DNA of 64,000 bases from Streptomyces sp. XM4193 (GCF_023072595.1 NZ_JALLGK010000001.1:1-64000), one strand, 5' to 3'; shown: positions 25,418 to 35,134, counted from the first letter of the stretch. Numbers and translations: made by a program. Notes: a model not told the origin generated them from the letters alone.

Positions 25418-26098
25418 GTGACCCGCGTACTCGTGGTCGACGACGAACAGCAGATCATCCGAGCCCTGGTGATCAACCTCAGAGCCCGTGAGTACGTCGT
25501 CGACACGGCCCACGACGGCGCCACCGCCCTGACGCTGGTCGCCGAGCGGCAACCCGACGTGATCATCCTCGACCTGGGGCTGCCCGACCTCGACGGTGTC
25601 GAGGTGATCCAGAGCATCCGCGGCTGGACGCGCGTGCCCATCCTGGTGCTCTCCGCACGGCAGACATCGAACGAGAAGGTCCGGGCCCTGGACGCCGGCG
25701 CGGACGACTACGTCACCAAGCCGTTCGGGATCAACGAGCTGATGGCCCGGCTCCGCGCCGCCGTCCGCCGCGCCGAACCCGTGGCCGACGACGAACGGCT
25801 GACGGTGGAGACCCCGACCTTCCGGATCGATCTGGCCGCCAAGCGCGTCCGGCGCAACGGCCAGGACGTCCGGCTGACGCCGACCGAGTGGCACCTGCTG
25901 GAAGTCCTCGTACGCACCCCGGGGCGCCTGGTCTCCCAGCAGCAGCTCCTGCACGAGGTGTGGGGACCGACTTACGACACCGAGACGCACTATCTGCGCC
26001 TCTACATGGCCCAGTTGCGCCGCAAACTCGAGGCCCGGCCCTCGAAGCCCCGGCACTTCATCACCGAACCGGGCATGGGCTACCGCTTCGAGCCCTGA
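25418..26098 (+). CDS. kdpE: KdpE, OmpR-type response regulator
   Basis: A 226-residue two-component regulator. The receiver domain has VVDDEQQI, the phosphoacceptor in VIILDLGLPDLDG, and the conserved Lys in DYVTKPFG. The winged-helix output domain ends ETHYLRLYMAQLRRKLE and EPGMGYRFEP. The GTG start at 25418 follows AAAGAGGA, 26 bases after kdpD. KdpD phosphorylates KdpE, which activates the kdp structural genes at low K+; here the regulators lie downstream of the structural genes in the same direction. Confidence 0.97.
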   Translation: MTRVLVVDDEQQIIRALVINLRAREYVVDTAHDGATALTLVAERQPDVIILDLGLPDLDGVEVIQSIRGWTRVPILVLSARQTSNEKVRALDAGADDYVTKPFGINELMARLRAAVRRAEPVADDERLTVETPTFRIDLAAKRVRRNGQDVRLTPTEWHLLEVLVRTPGRLVSQQQLLHEVWGPTYDTETHYLRLYMAQLRRKLEARPSKPRHFITEPGMGYRFEP

Positions 26099-26413
26099 CC
26101 CGGCCCGACCCGGCCTCGGCCTGTGGAACCGTGACGACGACGCCACGATGAGACGACCTGCAGACCACTCGCGATGACGTGCCGCTGCGTTTTTCTGCGT
26201 GCCGCTGCGTGCCGTTCAGGGCGGTCCAACAGCGGTCGCTCGGGGCCTCACCAGGGGTTCCCAGAAGCTGCTGTCGAAGCCGTTCGCGCTGGTGAGACGC
26301 CACTTCGGACCATCGGTGCCGGGAGTCGGGGGTTGGTGGTCGGGGGAATGTATCCGGCGTGTATGCGTGGCTCGTTGAATCTCCCTCCTGTCACTCGATG
26401 ACCAGGGAGAAGC
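26099..26413. other. Gap between kdpE and the M23 peptidase gene
   Basis: No gene is seen. The segment GTGCCGCTGCGT occurs twice around 26178-26213. The conserved elements of a c-di-AMP riboswitch, which sometimes precede actinobacterial wall hydrolase genes, are not visible. Confidence 0.5.
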
Positions 26414-27031
26414 ATGCACAGACACTACCGACGACTGCTGGCCGCAGCCGGGGCCGCAGTCGCCGTCACCGTCGCCGCACCACTTGCCTTCGCCGCGCCG
26501 CAGAACGGCGCTGCAGGCGGCAAGGGAGACCAGGCCGTCGAGGTGGCGAGCGAGGCCGAACTCGCCGCCACCCGCCCCGCGTTCAAGATGCCGTTCGAAT
26601 GCGGTCAGGTGTGGCTCGGGAGCAACTGGAACGGGCACAGCCCCGCCCACTCCATCGACTGGAACCACTACGACAGCAACGGCAACCCGGACGACCGCGG
26701 GCGCCGCGTCTTCGCCAGCGCCGGCGGCACGGTGCTGGAGTCCCACTATTCCACCACCACCGGCTACGGGAACACCATCGTGATCGGCCACGGAAACGGC
26801 TGGCAGACCCGCTACGCACACCTCAAGACCCGTGCGGTGCAGAAGGGCGCCCAGATCAAGGTCGGCCAGAAGATCGGCCAGGTCGGTGCCACTTCCGCGA
26901 AGTACACGCTCTCACCCCACCTGCACTACGAGCAGATCCACAACGGCCGCACGGTGGTCGCTGTCGTTCAGGGCGTCACCTGGCACGACTTCACCAAGCG
27001 GAACCAGACCAGCAACAACCGGTGCGGCTGA
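26414..27031 (+). CDS. Secreted M23 family metallopeptidase (LytM-type)
   Basis: A 205-residue protein with a signal peptide (basic MHRHYRRLL, hydrophobic run, cleavage near AFAAPQ) and an M23 domain. The zinc ligands can be assigned to the H-x(3)-D motif in HSIDW and the final HxH in SPHLHYEQ; GYGNTIVIGHGNGWQTRYAHL is the typical central strand region. M23 enzymes cut peptidoglycan cross-bridges. There is no extra binding domain, so it is a minimal catalytic module. The ATG at 26414 has GGGAGAAG upstream. It stands alone between kdpE and the convergent AfsR-like gene. Confidence 0.93.
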   Translation: MHRHYRRLLAAAGAAVAVTVAAPLAFAAPQNGAAGGKGDQAVEVASEAELAATRPAFKMPFECGQVWLGSNWNGHSPAHSIDWNHYDSNGNPDDRGRRVFASAGGTVLESHYSTTTGYGNTIVIGHGNGWQTRYAHLKTRAVQKGAQIKVGQKIGQVGATSAKYTLSPHLHYEQIHNGRTVVAVVQGVTWHDFTKRNQTSNNRCG

Positions 27032-27375
27032 CGCCCGGATCTGTGTACGCCGGGGAGGGAGAAGGCGGCGGTGCTTCTCCCGTCCTCCGGCGGGTGGTTG
27101 CCGTCCTCCGGTTGCCGGTTGCCGTGCGGTCTCGTGCCGGGCGGCGGCCGGCTCTCCCGTCGTTGAGGCGAGGGGCAGGGCGCTCCAACTCCGGTCGCAC
27201 GCGTGCCGTTTCCGCCTGTGGCGGTTGAACGTGCGTCAGGCGCGGGCGAGTTGATCTGTCGTCCGGGTGGCTTCTGCGGCGGGTCTGTCCAACTTCCACG
27301 GCGCACGGGAGAGTTCGGCGCGCGTGCGGTGTCGGATTCAGCGGCTCGGGGCTGCGTGTGTCCCGGCTGGGTGGA
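27032..27375. other. Gap between convergent M23 and AfsR-like genes
   Basis: No gene is visible. The CCTCCGG/TTGCCG segments are repeated around 27083-27125. No clean terminator hairpin was found. Confidence 0.45.
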
Positions 27376-30282
27376 TCAGTCCGGGGGTGGTGGGGAGTGG
27401 TGGAGGGCTTGGAGTTTGGCGTCCACCAGTTCGGCCTGGTCACGTACGTCCAGGCGGCGCCAGGTGGACAGTGAACGGTGGAAGTACTGCCACGCCGTCT
27501 GCTTCCGGCCGGTCCGGTGGTGCAGCTCGCCGAGGAGGCACGCCACTCGCGCCTCGGCTCGGCGGTCGCCCAGTTGGCGCTGCACCGCGAGTGCGCCGAG
27601 CAGCAGGGCGGACGCCTCGCCGGCGTTTCCCTGGCGCAGGCACAGCTCCCCGACGCTCTGCTGTACGTAGGCGGCGCAGTGTGTGTCCGCCAGTTCGTCG
27701 AAGATGCGCAGTGCTCGTTCCAACTCGGCCCGGGCGGCTGCCGGTTCGCCGCGCAGCTCGTGCATGACCGCGATTCTCCGCCGGACCTGGGCCTCGCGGT
27801 GCCGGTCGCCCAGCCGACTGGAGAGCCGCAGCGCCCCCTCCAGCCAGTGCGCCGCGACGCGTGCGTCCCGTCGCTCCAGCCAGACCGAGGCGATGGCGTT
27901 CCTCGCGACGGCCTCGCCGTGTGCGTCGTCCGCCTCGCCGAAGGTCTGCAGCGCCTCTTCGAAGGTGCTCAGTGCCGCGTCCAGGTCGTCCTTCACCCGT
28001 TGCACCGACCCGACGCCCAGTGCGGCGATCGCTTCGCCCGAGCGGTGGCCGAGGGCCGTGAACAGCTCCCGGGACTGCTCGAACGATGCCAGGGCCTCGG
28101 CGTACCGGTCCTGGTAGAGGTGCAGTTGGCCCAGGTTGCGCAGGAGTGCTGCGGCTCGGGCGTCGGAGTGTTCGGGCATCGCCTCCAGCACCAGTCGGTG
28201 TGTCCGGAGCCAGTCGTCGTAGTACCCGCGCATGTCGAAGAACCCGGCCAGCTCGATCGCCAGATCGGCGGCCCGGAAGACCTCGCCGAGCCCGACGGCC
28301 GCGTCGACGGCCGACACCAGGACGCGGCGTTCGCTCTCGAACCACTCCACCGGCCGGGCACGCACCGCCGGGACCATCCGTGCCGCCGGGCCCGGCACCG
28401 GCGTCGGCTCGCCCAGTACGCCGAGGAAGCGGATCGGCATGGCCGCGTTCGCCCAGCGGGCCAGACCGGTCAGGGCGTCGACCACCCGCAGCCGGCGTTC
28501 GGCGCGCGCCGCCCTGCCGTCGGCGTCGGCCAACTCCCGGGCGTAGCAGCACAGCAGGTCGTGCATGCGGTAGCGCTGGAGGCCGAACCGGTCGGTGCCC
28601 ACCAACTCGACCAGGTGCTCGTCCAGCAGGCGCTCCACCACGTTCGGCGCGCCGTCGGCCCGGCCCATCGCCACGCCCGCCATCCAGCCCGCCACATCCT
28701 CCCCGGCCAGCTCGCCGAAGCAGCGGAAGGCGTGCGCCACGTCCTCCGGCAGGTTCCGGTAGCTCAGCTCGGCGCCTGCCCGTACCTCCAACTCGCCCGT
28801 CTGCAGCTGGTCCAGACGTCCTCGGCGGTCCTGCAGGAAGTCCGCCAGCGCGCCGACCGTCCAGCCGGGACGGTGTGCCAGCCGGGCTCCGGCGATGCGT
28901 ACGGCCAGGGGCAGCGCGCCGCAGCCGGCCACGACGCGGTCCACGTCCCGTCCCTCCGTGCGCAGCCGCTGCGGGCCGACGAGTGCGGCGAACAGCGCCC
29001 GCGCGTCCTCTCTGGTCATCACCTCGAGCGGGGTGTGGTGCGCCGGCAGGCCCGGCAGCCGGCGGCGCGAGGTCACCAGCACCGCCGAACCGCCCGTACC
29101 CGGCAGCAGCGGCCTCACCTGGGCCTCTCCCGCCGCGTCGTCGAGAACGATCAGGAACCGCCGCTGCGCCAGTCGGGAACGGAACAGTGCCGCCCGCTCG
29201 CCGGTCTTCACGGGGATGGCACTGTCGATGACGCCCAGTCCGCGCAGCATCTCCGCCAGCACGTCCGACGGTTCACGGGGTCGATCGCTCATCCCGCCGA
29301 GGTCCACGAACAGCTGGCCGTCGGGGAACGCCTCCCGCACGCGGTGCGCCACCCGCACCGCCAGGGTCGACTTCCCCGCGCCCGGGGCCCCGGAGACCAC
29401 CACGGCCACGGGTTCGCGGCCCGCGGCGGCCAGGAGCCCCTCCAGTACGTCGATCTCCGACTGTCGGCCGGTGAAGTCCGGTATCTGCATGGGGAGTTGG
29501 CAGACGGGTTCGGTCCGCTTGGCGCGGCGGGCGGCGGCGTAGCCGTGCACCTGCTCGCCGACGGTGCGCAGCGGCGCGCTCGGTTCCACTCCGAGCTCCG
29601 CGGCCAGCACCTGTTCCGCCTGCCGGTAGGTCGACCGCGCCTCCGTGGTGCGGCCCGCGTCGTGCAGGGCCTGCACCAGCATCCGCCAGAGGTCCTCGCG
29701 CAGCGGGTTCTCGGTCAGTCGCGAACGGAGTTCGGCGACCAGCGGCACGTAGTCGCCCATGCGCATCCGCAGGTCCAGGCACTCGTCCGCCGCGGCCGAC
29801 CGCAGCGCCTCGATCCGGGTGACCGTCGGATCCCACACGACGCTCGACGGCACGTTCTGCAGCATGCTGCCGCGCCAGAGGCCGAGCGCCGACTCGTAGC
29901 CGCGCAGCGCCTCGTTCGCCCGGCCCTGCTCCCGTTCCGCACGGGCCTGCTCCAGTCGCTGCACGAACAGCAGCATGTCGAGATCGGCCGGTTCGACACC
30001 GAGCGTGTACCCGGCGGACTCGGTTCGCAGCTCGCAGGGAACGCCTGCGGCGACCAGTACGCGCCGCAGTCCGCGCACGTACGTACGGACGTTGGCGACC
30101 GCCGAACGCGGTGCGCCGCCCGGCCACAGCACCTCCGTCAGCAGGTCCAGCGACACGAAGCCGCCGGGCTGAAGCAACAGGGTGGCGAGGACCGCGCGGG
30201 GCTTCGGCCCGCCGATGTGCACGGAGGCGCCCGCCGTGCACACCCGCAGCGGGCCCAACAGTCCGAACGTCGGCTCCCCCAT
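27376..30282 (-). CDS. AfsR/SARP family regulator (BTAD, NB-ARC, TPR)
   Basis: A 968-residue regulator of the AfsR type. An OmpR-like winged helix (about 1-95, FGLLGPLRVCTAG and PRSAVANVRTYVRGLRRVL) is followed by the BTAD domain (about 95-245, ending EARSTYRQAEQVLAAELGVE). An NB-ARC ATPase follows with Walker A VVSGAPGAGKSTLAVRVA and Walker B FLIVLDD, then a long TPR array to the C-terminus. AfsR-type proteins activate secondary-metabolism and developmental genes, and their ATPase is often modulated by Ser/Thr kinases. The ATG at 30282 has GGAGG upstream. No biosynthetic cluster lies beside it, so its target is not evident. Confidence 0.93.
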   Translation of the reverse strand: MGEPTFGLLGPLRVCTAGASVHIGGPKPRAVLATLLLQPGGFVSLDLLTEVLWPGGAPRSAVANVRTYVRGLRRVLVAAGVPCELRTESAGYTLGVEPADLDMLLFVQRLEQARAEREQGRANEALRGYESALGLWRGSMLQNVPSSVVWDPTVTRIEALRSAAADECLDLRMRMGDYVPLVAELRSRLTENPLREDLWRMLVQALHDAGRTTEARSTYRQAEQVLAAELGVEPSAPLRTVGEQVHGYAAARRAKRTEPVCQLPMQIPDFTGRQSEIDVLEGLLAAAGREPVAVVVSGAPGAGKSTLAVRVAHRVREAFPDGQLFVDLGGMSDRPREPSDVLAEMLRGLGVIDSAIPVKTGERAALFRSRLAQRRFLIVLDDAAGEAQVRPLLPGTGGSAVLVTSRRRLPGLPAHHTPLEVMTREDARALFAALVGPQRLRTEGRDVDRVVAGCGALPLAVRIAGARLAHRPGWTVGALADFLQDRRGRLDQLQTGELEVRAGAELSYRNLPEDVAHAFRCFGELAGEDVAGWMAGVAMGRADGAPNVVERLLDEHLVELVGTDRFGLQRYRMHDLLCCYARELADADGRAARAERRLRVVDALTGLARWANAAMPIRFLGVLGEPTPVPGPAARMVPAVRARPVEWFESERRVLVSAVDAAVGLGEVFRAADLAIELAGFFDMRGYYDDWLRTHRLVLEAMPEHSDARAAALLRNLGQLHLYQDRYAEALASFEQSRELFTALGHRSGEAIAALGVGSVQRVKDDLDAALSTFEEALQTFGEADDAHGEAVARNAIASVWLERRDARVAAHWLEGALRLSSRLGDRHREAQVRRRIAVMHELRGEPAAARAELERALRIFDELADTHCAAYVQQSVGELCLRQGNAGEASALLLGALAVQRQLGDRRAEARVACLLGELHHRTGRKQTAWQYFHRSLSTWRRLDVRDQAELVDAKLQALHHSPPPPD

Positions 30283-30730
30283 CTGCCCCCGCCTCCGCGA
30301 GAATCCGAAACTGGCGGGCAGAGTACCGGAGGCGGAGACGAGCGAACAGTGGCCCTGTCCGCGGCACTCGGGGAGGACGGTCGGCGAACGGGCTTGGTGG
30401 GCGGGCGAGTTGGGGCCGAGCGAGCGGCCCGGAAGCGGCCGGCACGAGTACGGGGCCGGGGTCCGTGCGGGGGCCGACGTCCGTACGGGGCCGACGTCCG
30501 TGCGGGTCTTCCGGCGGGGTACGGCGCTCGGCGGCGTGGGCGCTCAGCTCGCGGGCGCTCAACTCGGTTGGCCTGCAGGGCTGTTGGCCGGGGCGGGGGT
30601 GGCGCGGGCGAACGGTCGGGCGCCGTCGGGCGCGGGCCGACGCGCGGGCGGGCGGTGCGCCGGCTCCGGGCCGGTCGAGGGACGCGGTGGGAGGACACGT
30701 GTGGGAGGACACGTGTGGGAGGACACGTGT
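30283..30730. other. Gap upstream of the AfsR-like gene, with short repeats
   Basis: No gene is convincing. The stretch is very GC-rich and contains scattered GGGCCGACGTCCGT copies near 30470-30500 and the 14-bp tandem repeat at 30687-30728. Confidence 0.5.
30687..30728 (+). repeat. 14-bp tandem repeat, three copies
   Basis: GTGGGAGGACACGT is repeated exactly three times (30687-30700, 30701-30714, 30715-30728), directly before a strong hairpin. Each junction creates ACGTGT/CACGTG-like palindromic steps. Confidence 0.93.
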
Positions 30731-30772
30731 GAGGGGCCGCGTTCGAGCGCTCGGCGGCGAACGCGGCCCCTC
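30731..30772. terminator. Strong 15-bp hairpin (terminator of terD)
   Basis: GAGGGGCCGCGTTCG, a 12-base loop, then CGAACGCGGCCCCTC: a perfect 15-bp stem, 44 bp beyond the terD stop. There is no long T run, as is common in Streptomyces. Confidence 0.85.
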
Positions 30773-30815
30773 GGTGCTGCTGCTCCGTGCCGCAGCTCCG
30801 TGCTCCTGCTCGGCG

Positions 30816-31400
30816 TTACTTGCTGACGGCGAAGCGCATCAGGGCGGGCTCGTCGCCCTGCTTGACCTTGCCCGTCGTGTTGATCACCTGGAGCTTCCAG
30901 GCGTTGCCCACGCGTTCGGCCTTCGCCACGGCGCAGGCGTTGTCCTCGGTGAGCATGCTGGGCCAGATGTCGGCGACCTGGTCGACGCTGCCGCCGGTCG
31001 CGTCGTAGACCTTGAAGCTGATGTTGCGCGCCTTCTGGAAGGAACTGCCCTTCTTGTAGGCGGCGGCGACGAAGACGATCGAGCTGATGTGCGCCGGGAT
31101 GCCCGCGAACTCGACCGTGACGGTCTCGTCGTCGCCGTCGCCGTGGCCGCTCTGGTTGTCGCCGCTGTGGACCAGGGAACCGTTGCCCATCGGGTCGAGG
31201 GAGTCGAGGCCCGCCATGCGCACCGGATCGCCGTTGTGCATCGCGATGGCGATCAGGTCGAGGTCGGTGCCCTTCTTCTGCCGGAGCTTGCCCAGAACTC
31301 CGCCGCTGGCGCCGGCGGTGGGGTCCCAGGAAACACCGATGGAGAGGTGGGTCACCCCGTCCAGGTCAGCCGGGCCGGTTTCCTTGGTGAGCGTAAGCAT
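30816..31400 (-). CDS. TerD family (stress/tellurium resistance) protein
   Basis: A 194-residue TerD-domain protein. It shows the calcium-binding features of the family: SIGVSWDPTAG, GTDLDLIAIAM, and the acidic loop HSGDNQSGHGDGDDETVTVE. The later INF-type segment is ISSIVFVAAAYKKGSSFQKARN. TerD proteins are cytoplasmic, bind Ca2+, and in Streptomyces affect stress response and differentiation. It is a single gene here, without the usual neighbours terB/terC, and ends at a strong hairpin. Confidence 0.95.
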   Translation of the reverse strand: MLTLTKETGPADLDGVTHLSIGVSWDPTAGASGGVLGKLRQKKGTDLDLIAIAMHNGDPVRMAGLDSLDPMGNGSLVHSGDNQSGHGDGDDETVTVEFAGIPAHISSIVFVAAAYKKGSSFQKARNISFKVYDATGGSVDQVADIWPSMLTEDNACAVAKAERVGNAWKLQVINTTGKVKQGDEPALMRFAVSK

Positions 31401-31772
31401 GCGTGGTCATCCTCTTGGTGGACGGAACTGCGATGGTCAATTGTCCCGCAAATCCCGGGCAGTTGGCGTGGGGGCCCGCATCGGTGACCGGCGGGCGCCG
31501 GACGACCGTCGGCGCCGCGGTGACGGGAGGGTGCCGGGGCGGGGGTACGGGCGGGGCGGCCGGTGTCCTCGCGCGTACGGGCAGCGGGTTGCGTCACGGG
31601 GCGCGTGCGCGGGGCGGGTCGCGCAGTGCGTGCGCGGGCCGGGAAGCGGGGGCGCGGGGGTGGGCGGGGTGCCACTCGTTCGGAGTACCCAGGGTGTGAG
31701 GCCGCAGGAGGGCTGGAAGCGTACGTCTCCCCCGAGATCCGCGGGAGTGCACGTGCACGGGAAGGACCGCCC
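31401..31772. other. Divergent gap between terD and the CPBP protease gene
   Basis: No gene is seen. It must hold the promoters of both genes. GC-rich low-complexity sequence (about 31490-31660) gives no clear promoter motif. Confidence 0.45.
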
Positions 31773-32597
31773 ATGACCACTGCCAGACCCCTGAACCCGT
31801 CGGTCGAGACTCCCGACGGACCGAGACGGAGCACGACCGGGCCGCTTGTCGCGGTGCTGGTGGTGGCGGTCTGCCTGACGATCGGGCTCTCGTTCGCGTG
31901 GCTGGTTCTGCGGGCGGTCGGAGCGGACCCCGATTCCCCGGCGGGCACCGGTTGGGGGAACGTGCTCGGCTTCGCACCGGCCGCCGCGCTGCTCGGGCTG
32001 TGGGTGGTGCGCCGGGAGCAACGCCCTTTCTCCGCACTGGGGTTGAGAGGCCCGGGCCGGGTGCGCAGGCTGCTGCTCGGGGTGGGCACGGCGATCGTCG
32101 GGCTGATCGTGCTGAACATCGTGGCGGGCGCCGTCGCGAGCGGCTCCGAGCAGGAGGGCGGCGGCGCTCTCGCCCTGCCCCAGGCGCTGCTTCTGCTCGT
32201 CACCTTCGCCGTGCAGGCACCCACCGAGGAGTTGCTGTTCCGCGGCTTCCTGCTGCCGGTGCTGTGTCGCAGGTGGGGGATGGCGGCGGGCGTACTGCTC
32301 ACTTCCGCGCTGTTCGGGCTGGCGCATCTGATCAATCCGGCCGCGCCGCCCGTGTACGCCCTGCTCACCTTCCTGCTGGGCCTGGCGCTGGCGATGTGGA
32401 CCTTGGCGGACGGCAACCTGTGGCGGGCGTGCGCCTTCCACACCGTGTGGAACTGGGCGCCCACCGCCTTCGGCGGGGGCGGCGACGGCAACGCCTCCGG
32501 TCTCGACGCCGCGACGGTGACGTCGGTGGCGTGCGTCCTCGCGCTGCTCGCGGCCTGCGCGCTGTGGAGCCTGCGACGCAGCCTCCGGCGGGGGTAG
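31773..32597 (+). CDS. CPBP family intramembrane metalloprotease
   Basis: A 274-residue protein with about eight membrane helices. The active-site motifs of the CPBP (Abi/CAAX protease-like) family are intact: PTEELLFRGFLLP (EExxxR), the His of FGLAHLINP and the FHTVWNW motif. Relatives process prenylated or bacteriocin-related peptides, or act as membrane scaffolds; the substrate here is unknown. The ATG at 31773 has GGAAGGA upstream and is preferred to an open frame from 31563. Confidence 0.92.
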   Translation: MTTARPLNPSVETPDGPRRSTTGPLVAVLVVAVCLTIGLSFAWLVLRAVGADPDSPAGTGWGNVLGFAPAAALLGLWVVRREQRPFSALGLRGPGRVRRLLLGVGTAIVGLIVLNIVAGAVASGSEQEGGGALALPQALLLLVTFAVQAPTEELLFRGFLLPVLCRRWGMAAGVLLTSALFGLAHLINPAAPPVYALLTFLLGLALAMWTLADGNLWRACAFHTVWNWAPTAFGGGGDGNASGLDAATVTSVACVLALLAACALWSLRRSLRRG

Positions 32598-32765
32598 CCG
32601 CAGGACCGGCGGCGATGAGCGGCGCCGCCGGTCCGCCGTCGTGTCCGTGGGACGCCGTGTCCGTGGGTCTCGGGGGCGCGGGGCTCAGAGGCGCGGAACC
32701 CCGCCGCCGGTCCGCCGTCGTGTCCGCACTTCGCACGCCACAGCCGAAACGTCGAAAGGTGTCCG

Positions 32766-33767
32766 GTGATCGCGACGCTGGTCTTCGCACCGTCCGTACT
32801 GCTCTCCGCCGCGTTCGCGTACAGCGTGCGCCGCGACCGCCGGATGTTCCGCAACGCGGTGCTGCTGGGGCTGACGGCGGTCAGCACCACCGTGGCAGTG
32901 CTGGTCACGAAACCGGCGTACGCGGAAGTCGTGGTGGTGCTGTGCTTCCTGGTGGCGGTTCTCGGCGGACTGCTGCTCGCGGCGTTCCTCGTGGCGAACG
33001 GCGTGACCATGGTCCGCAAGGAGGGCCACCGGCCGGCGAACCTGCTCTCGCTGGCCCTGGGGATCTCCGTCGTCACCGTGCTGCTCTTTCTGCTGCTCTT
33101 CCTCGACAACACGAACAAGCTGGTCGAGTTGGTGCTCGGTGTCGTCGTGCTGCTGAGCGCGTACGTCTTCTTCCTCTTCGCCTGCTTCCTCGGCTACGCC
33201 TTCCTGTACGGGCGCAACCGGGTCCGGGGCGATGTGGACTTCGTGGTGGTGCTGGGCTCGGGGCTGATCGGCGGTGAGCGGGTACCGCCGCTGCTGGCCT
33301 CCCGGCTGCGACGGGGCCTGGAGGTCCACGACCGGCAGATCGAGCGCGGCGGACGGGCGCCGGTGCTGCTGACCTCGGGCGGCCAGGGGGCGGACGAGCT
33401 GCTGCCGGAGAGCAGCGCCATGGCGCGCTGGCTGGTGGCCAACGGCGCTCCGGCCGCGCACGTGCGGGAGGAGGGCCGGTCGCGTACGACGGACGAGAAC
33501 CTGCGCTTCAGCCGGGCGCTGATGGAGACGGACGACCCCGGCTACGTCTGTGTGGTCGTCACCAACAACTTCCACGCGTTCCGGGCCGCCATGACCGCGC
33601 GTGCTGCCGGGGTGAACGGCCAGGTCCTGGGCTCGCCGACGGCCCGCTACTACTGGCCGAGCGCGACCATCCGCGAGTTCGCGGCGGTTCTGTGGGAGCA
33701 CCGCGTCATCAATCTGAACATCGCGGTCCTGCTCACCGCGCTCGCCCTGGTGCTCACCGGATCGTAG
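32766..33767 (+). CDS. YdcF/SanA-like DUF218 membrane protein
   Basis: A 333-residue protein with five or so N-terminal membrane helices, a C-terminal hydrophobic segment, and a DUF218 domain between. The domain opens with VDFVVVLGSGLIGGERVPP, continues with LLTSGGQGADELLPESSAMA and EGRSRTTDENLRFS, and ends VVTNNFHAFRAAMTARAAG. These are the typical DUF218 positions. Members (SanA, YdcF, ElyC) are linked to cell-envelope integrity; the biochemical activity is unknown. The GTG start is preceded by AAAGGTG. It follows the CPBP gene on the same strand after 168 bp. Confidence 0.9.
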   Translation: MIATLVFAPSVLLSAAFAYSVRRDRRMFRNAVLLGLTAVSTTVAVLVTKPAYAEVVVVLCFLVAVLGGLLLAAFLVANGVTMVRKEGHRPANLLSLALGISVVTVLLFLLLFLDNTNKLVELVLGVVVLLSAYVFFLFACFLGYAFLYGRNRVRGDVDFVVVLGSGLIGGERVPPLLASRLRRGLEVHDRQIERGGRAPVLLTSGGQGADELLPESSAMARWLVANGAPAAHVREEGRSRTTDENLRFSRALMETDDPGYVCVVVTNNFHAFRAAMTARAAGVNGQVLGSPTARYYWPSATIREFAAVLWEHRVINLNIAVLLTALALVLTGS

Positions 33768-33964
33768 CGAGCACCGGGCGGCGCGGACGCTGAGGTGTGC
33801 GCGGACGCGGGCGTGGACGCGGGCGCAGGCGCTGACGTGTGCGCGGGCGCGGGGTGTCCGCCGGCGGTGTCGTTGTCGGGGCGGGCGTAATCGGGACGGT
33901 GCCGGGACCGGGGTCAGGACGGTGCCGGAATCGGGAACGGGCCGGGACCGGGACCGGGCCGGGC

Positions 33965-35134
33965 TCAGTCGGGGCGGGCGGGCCCGGGCCGGACGGGGCT
34001 GACGCCGGGGTGGACCGGGTCGGGGTCGGGGTGGATGGGGTCCTTGCCGCCGGTGAGGGGGGTGCCGCTGCCGCCGCGGCGGGTGGCGACGATCTCCGCA
34101 GCGATGGACAGGGCGGTCTCCTCCGGGGTGCGTGCGCCGAGGTCGAGGCCGATGGGCGAGCGCAGCCGGGCGAGTTCGTCCTCGGTGAGCCCGGCGTCGC
34201 GCAGTCTGCGGTCGCGGTCGGCGTGGGTGCGGCGCGAGCCCATCGCACCGACGAAGGCGACCGGCATTCGCAGCGCCTCCACGAGCAGCGGCACGTCGAA
34301 CTTGGCGTCGTGGGTCAGCACGCAGAGCACGGTGCGGGCGTCGGTCCCGGTGCGGCGCAGATAGTGGTGCGGCCAGTCGACGACGACCTCGTCCGCCTCG
34401 GGGAAGCGGGCCGGGGTGGCGAACACGGGGCGCGCGTCGCACACCGTCACGCGGTAGCCGAGGAACCGGCCGGCCCGCACCAGGGCGGAGGCGAAGTCCA
34501 CCGCGCCGAAGACGATCATGCGGGGCGGCGGCGTCCGCGTCTCCACCAGCAGGGTGAGGCCGCCGGGGCAGTGCGAGCCGTCCTCGGACAGCTCGACCGC
34601 GGCGGTGCGGCCCGCGTCCAGCAGCGCCCGTGCCTGCCCGGCCGCCGCACGGTCCAGCTGCGGGGCGCCGCCGAGGGTGCCGGCGGCGGCGCCGTCGGGT
34701 GCCAACGTCAGCGCCCGCCCCAGCAGTTCGGCCGGGCCGCGCACCACCCGGGCGAGGGCGACCGGGTCGCCCTGCCCGGCCGCCGACCACGCCGCGGCCA
34801 GCACCTCCCGCTGCGGTGCCCTGGCGGGCACCGGCGTGATCAGCACGTCGAGCACGCCGCCGCAGGTGAGGCCGACGGCGAAGGCGTCCTCGTCGCTGTA
34901 GCCGAAGGTCTCGACGACGCTCTCGCCGCTCTCCATCGCCGCCAGGCACAGCTCGTACACGGCGCCCTCCACGCAGCCGCCGGAGACCGAGCCGACGACG
35001 GTGCCGTCCCGGTCCACGGCGAGGGCGGCGCCCGGGCCGCGCGGCGCGCTGCCGCTGACGGAGACCACCGTCGCGACGGCGAACTCGCGCCCCTGCGCCG
35101 CCCATCCGGCCAGCTCCGCCGCGAGGTCAAGCAC
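33965..35134 (-). CDS. XdhC/CoxI family Mo-cofactor chaperone (PaoD-like)
   Basis: A 389-residue protein. The N-terminal XdhC_CoxI part contains VVSVSGSAPRGPGAALAV and SVSGGCVEGAVYE; the C-terminal Rossmann part contains MIVFGAVDFASALVRAG, then FVGAMGSRRTHADR and RLRSPIGLDLGARTPEETAL. XdhC proteins bind molybdenum cofactor and insert its sulfurated form into aldehyde or xanthine oxidases. The GTG start overlaps the end of the large-subunit gene by eight bases, placing it last in the four-gene operon. The tail (PIHPDPDPVHPG) is a disordered Pro-rich extension. Confidence 0.93.
   Translation of the reverse strand: MLDLAAELAGWAAQGREFAVATVVSVSGSAPRGPGAALAVDRDGTVVGSVSGGCVEGAVYELCLAAMESGESVVETFGYSDEDAFAVGLTCGGVLDVLITPVPARAPQREVLAAAWSAAGQGDPVALARVVRGPAELLGRALTLAPDGAAAGTLGGAPQLDRAAAGQARALLDAGRTAAVELSEDGSHCPGGLTLLVETRTPPPRMIVFGAVDFASALVRAGRFLGYRVTVCDARPVFATPARFPEADEVVVDWPHHYLRRTGTDARTVLCVLTHDAKFDVPLLVEALRMPVAFVGAMGSRRTHADRDRRLRDAGLTEDELARLRSPIGLDLGARTPEETALSIAAEIVATRRGGSGTPLTGGKDPIHPDPDPVHPGVSPVRPGPARPD

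Noticed and set aside
26099..26413. c-di-AMP (ydaO-type) riboswitch before the M23 peptidase gene
   Set aside because: The conserved pseudoknot blocks of that riboswitch could not be found; association with wall hydrolases alone is not evidence.
27478..30732. A plus-strand open frame of about 1,084 codons
   Set aside because: It is opposite the AfsR-like gene, whose BTAD, Walker and TPR motifs are unmistakable. Third-position bias favours the minus strand.
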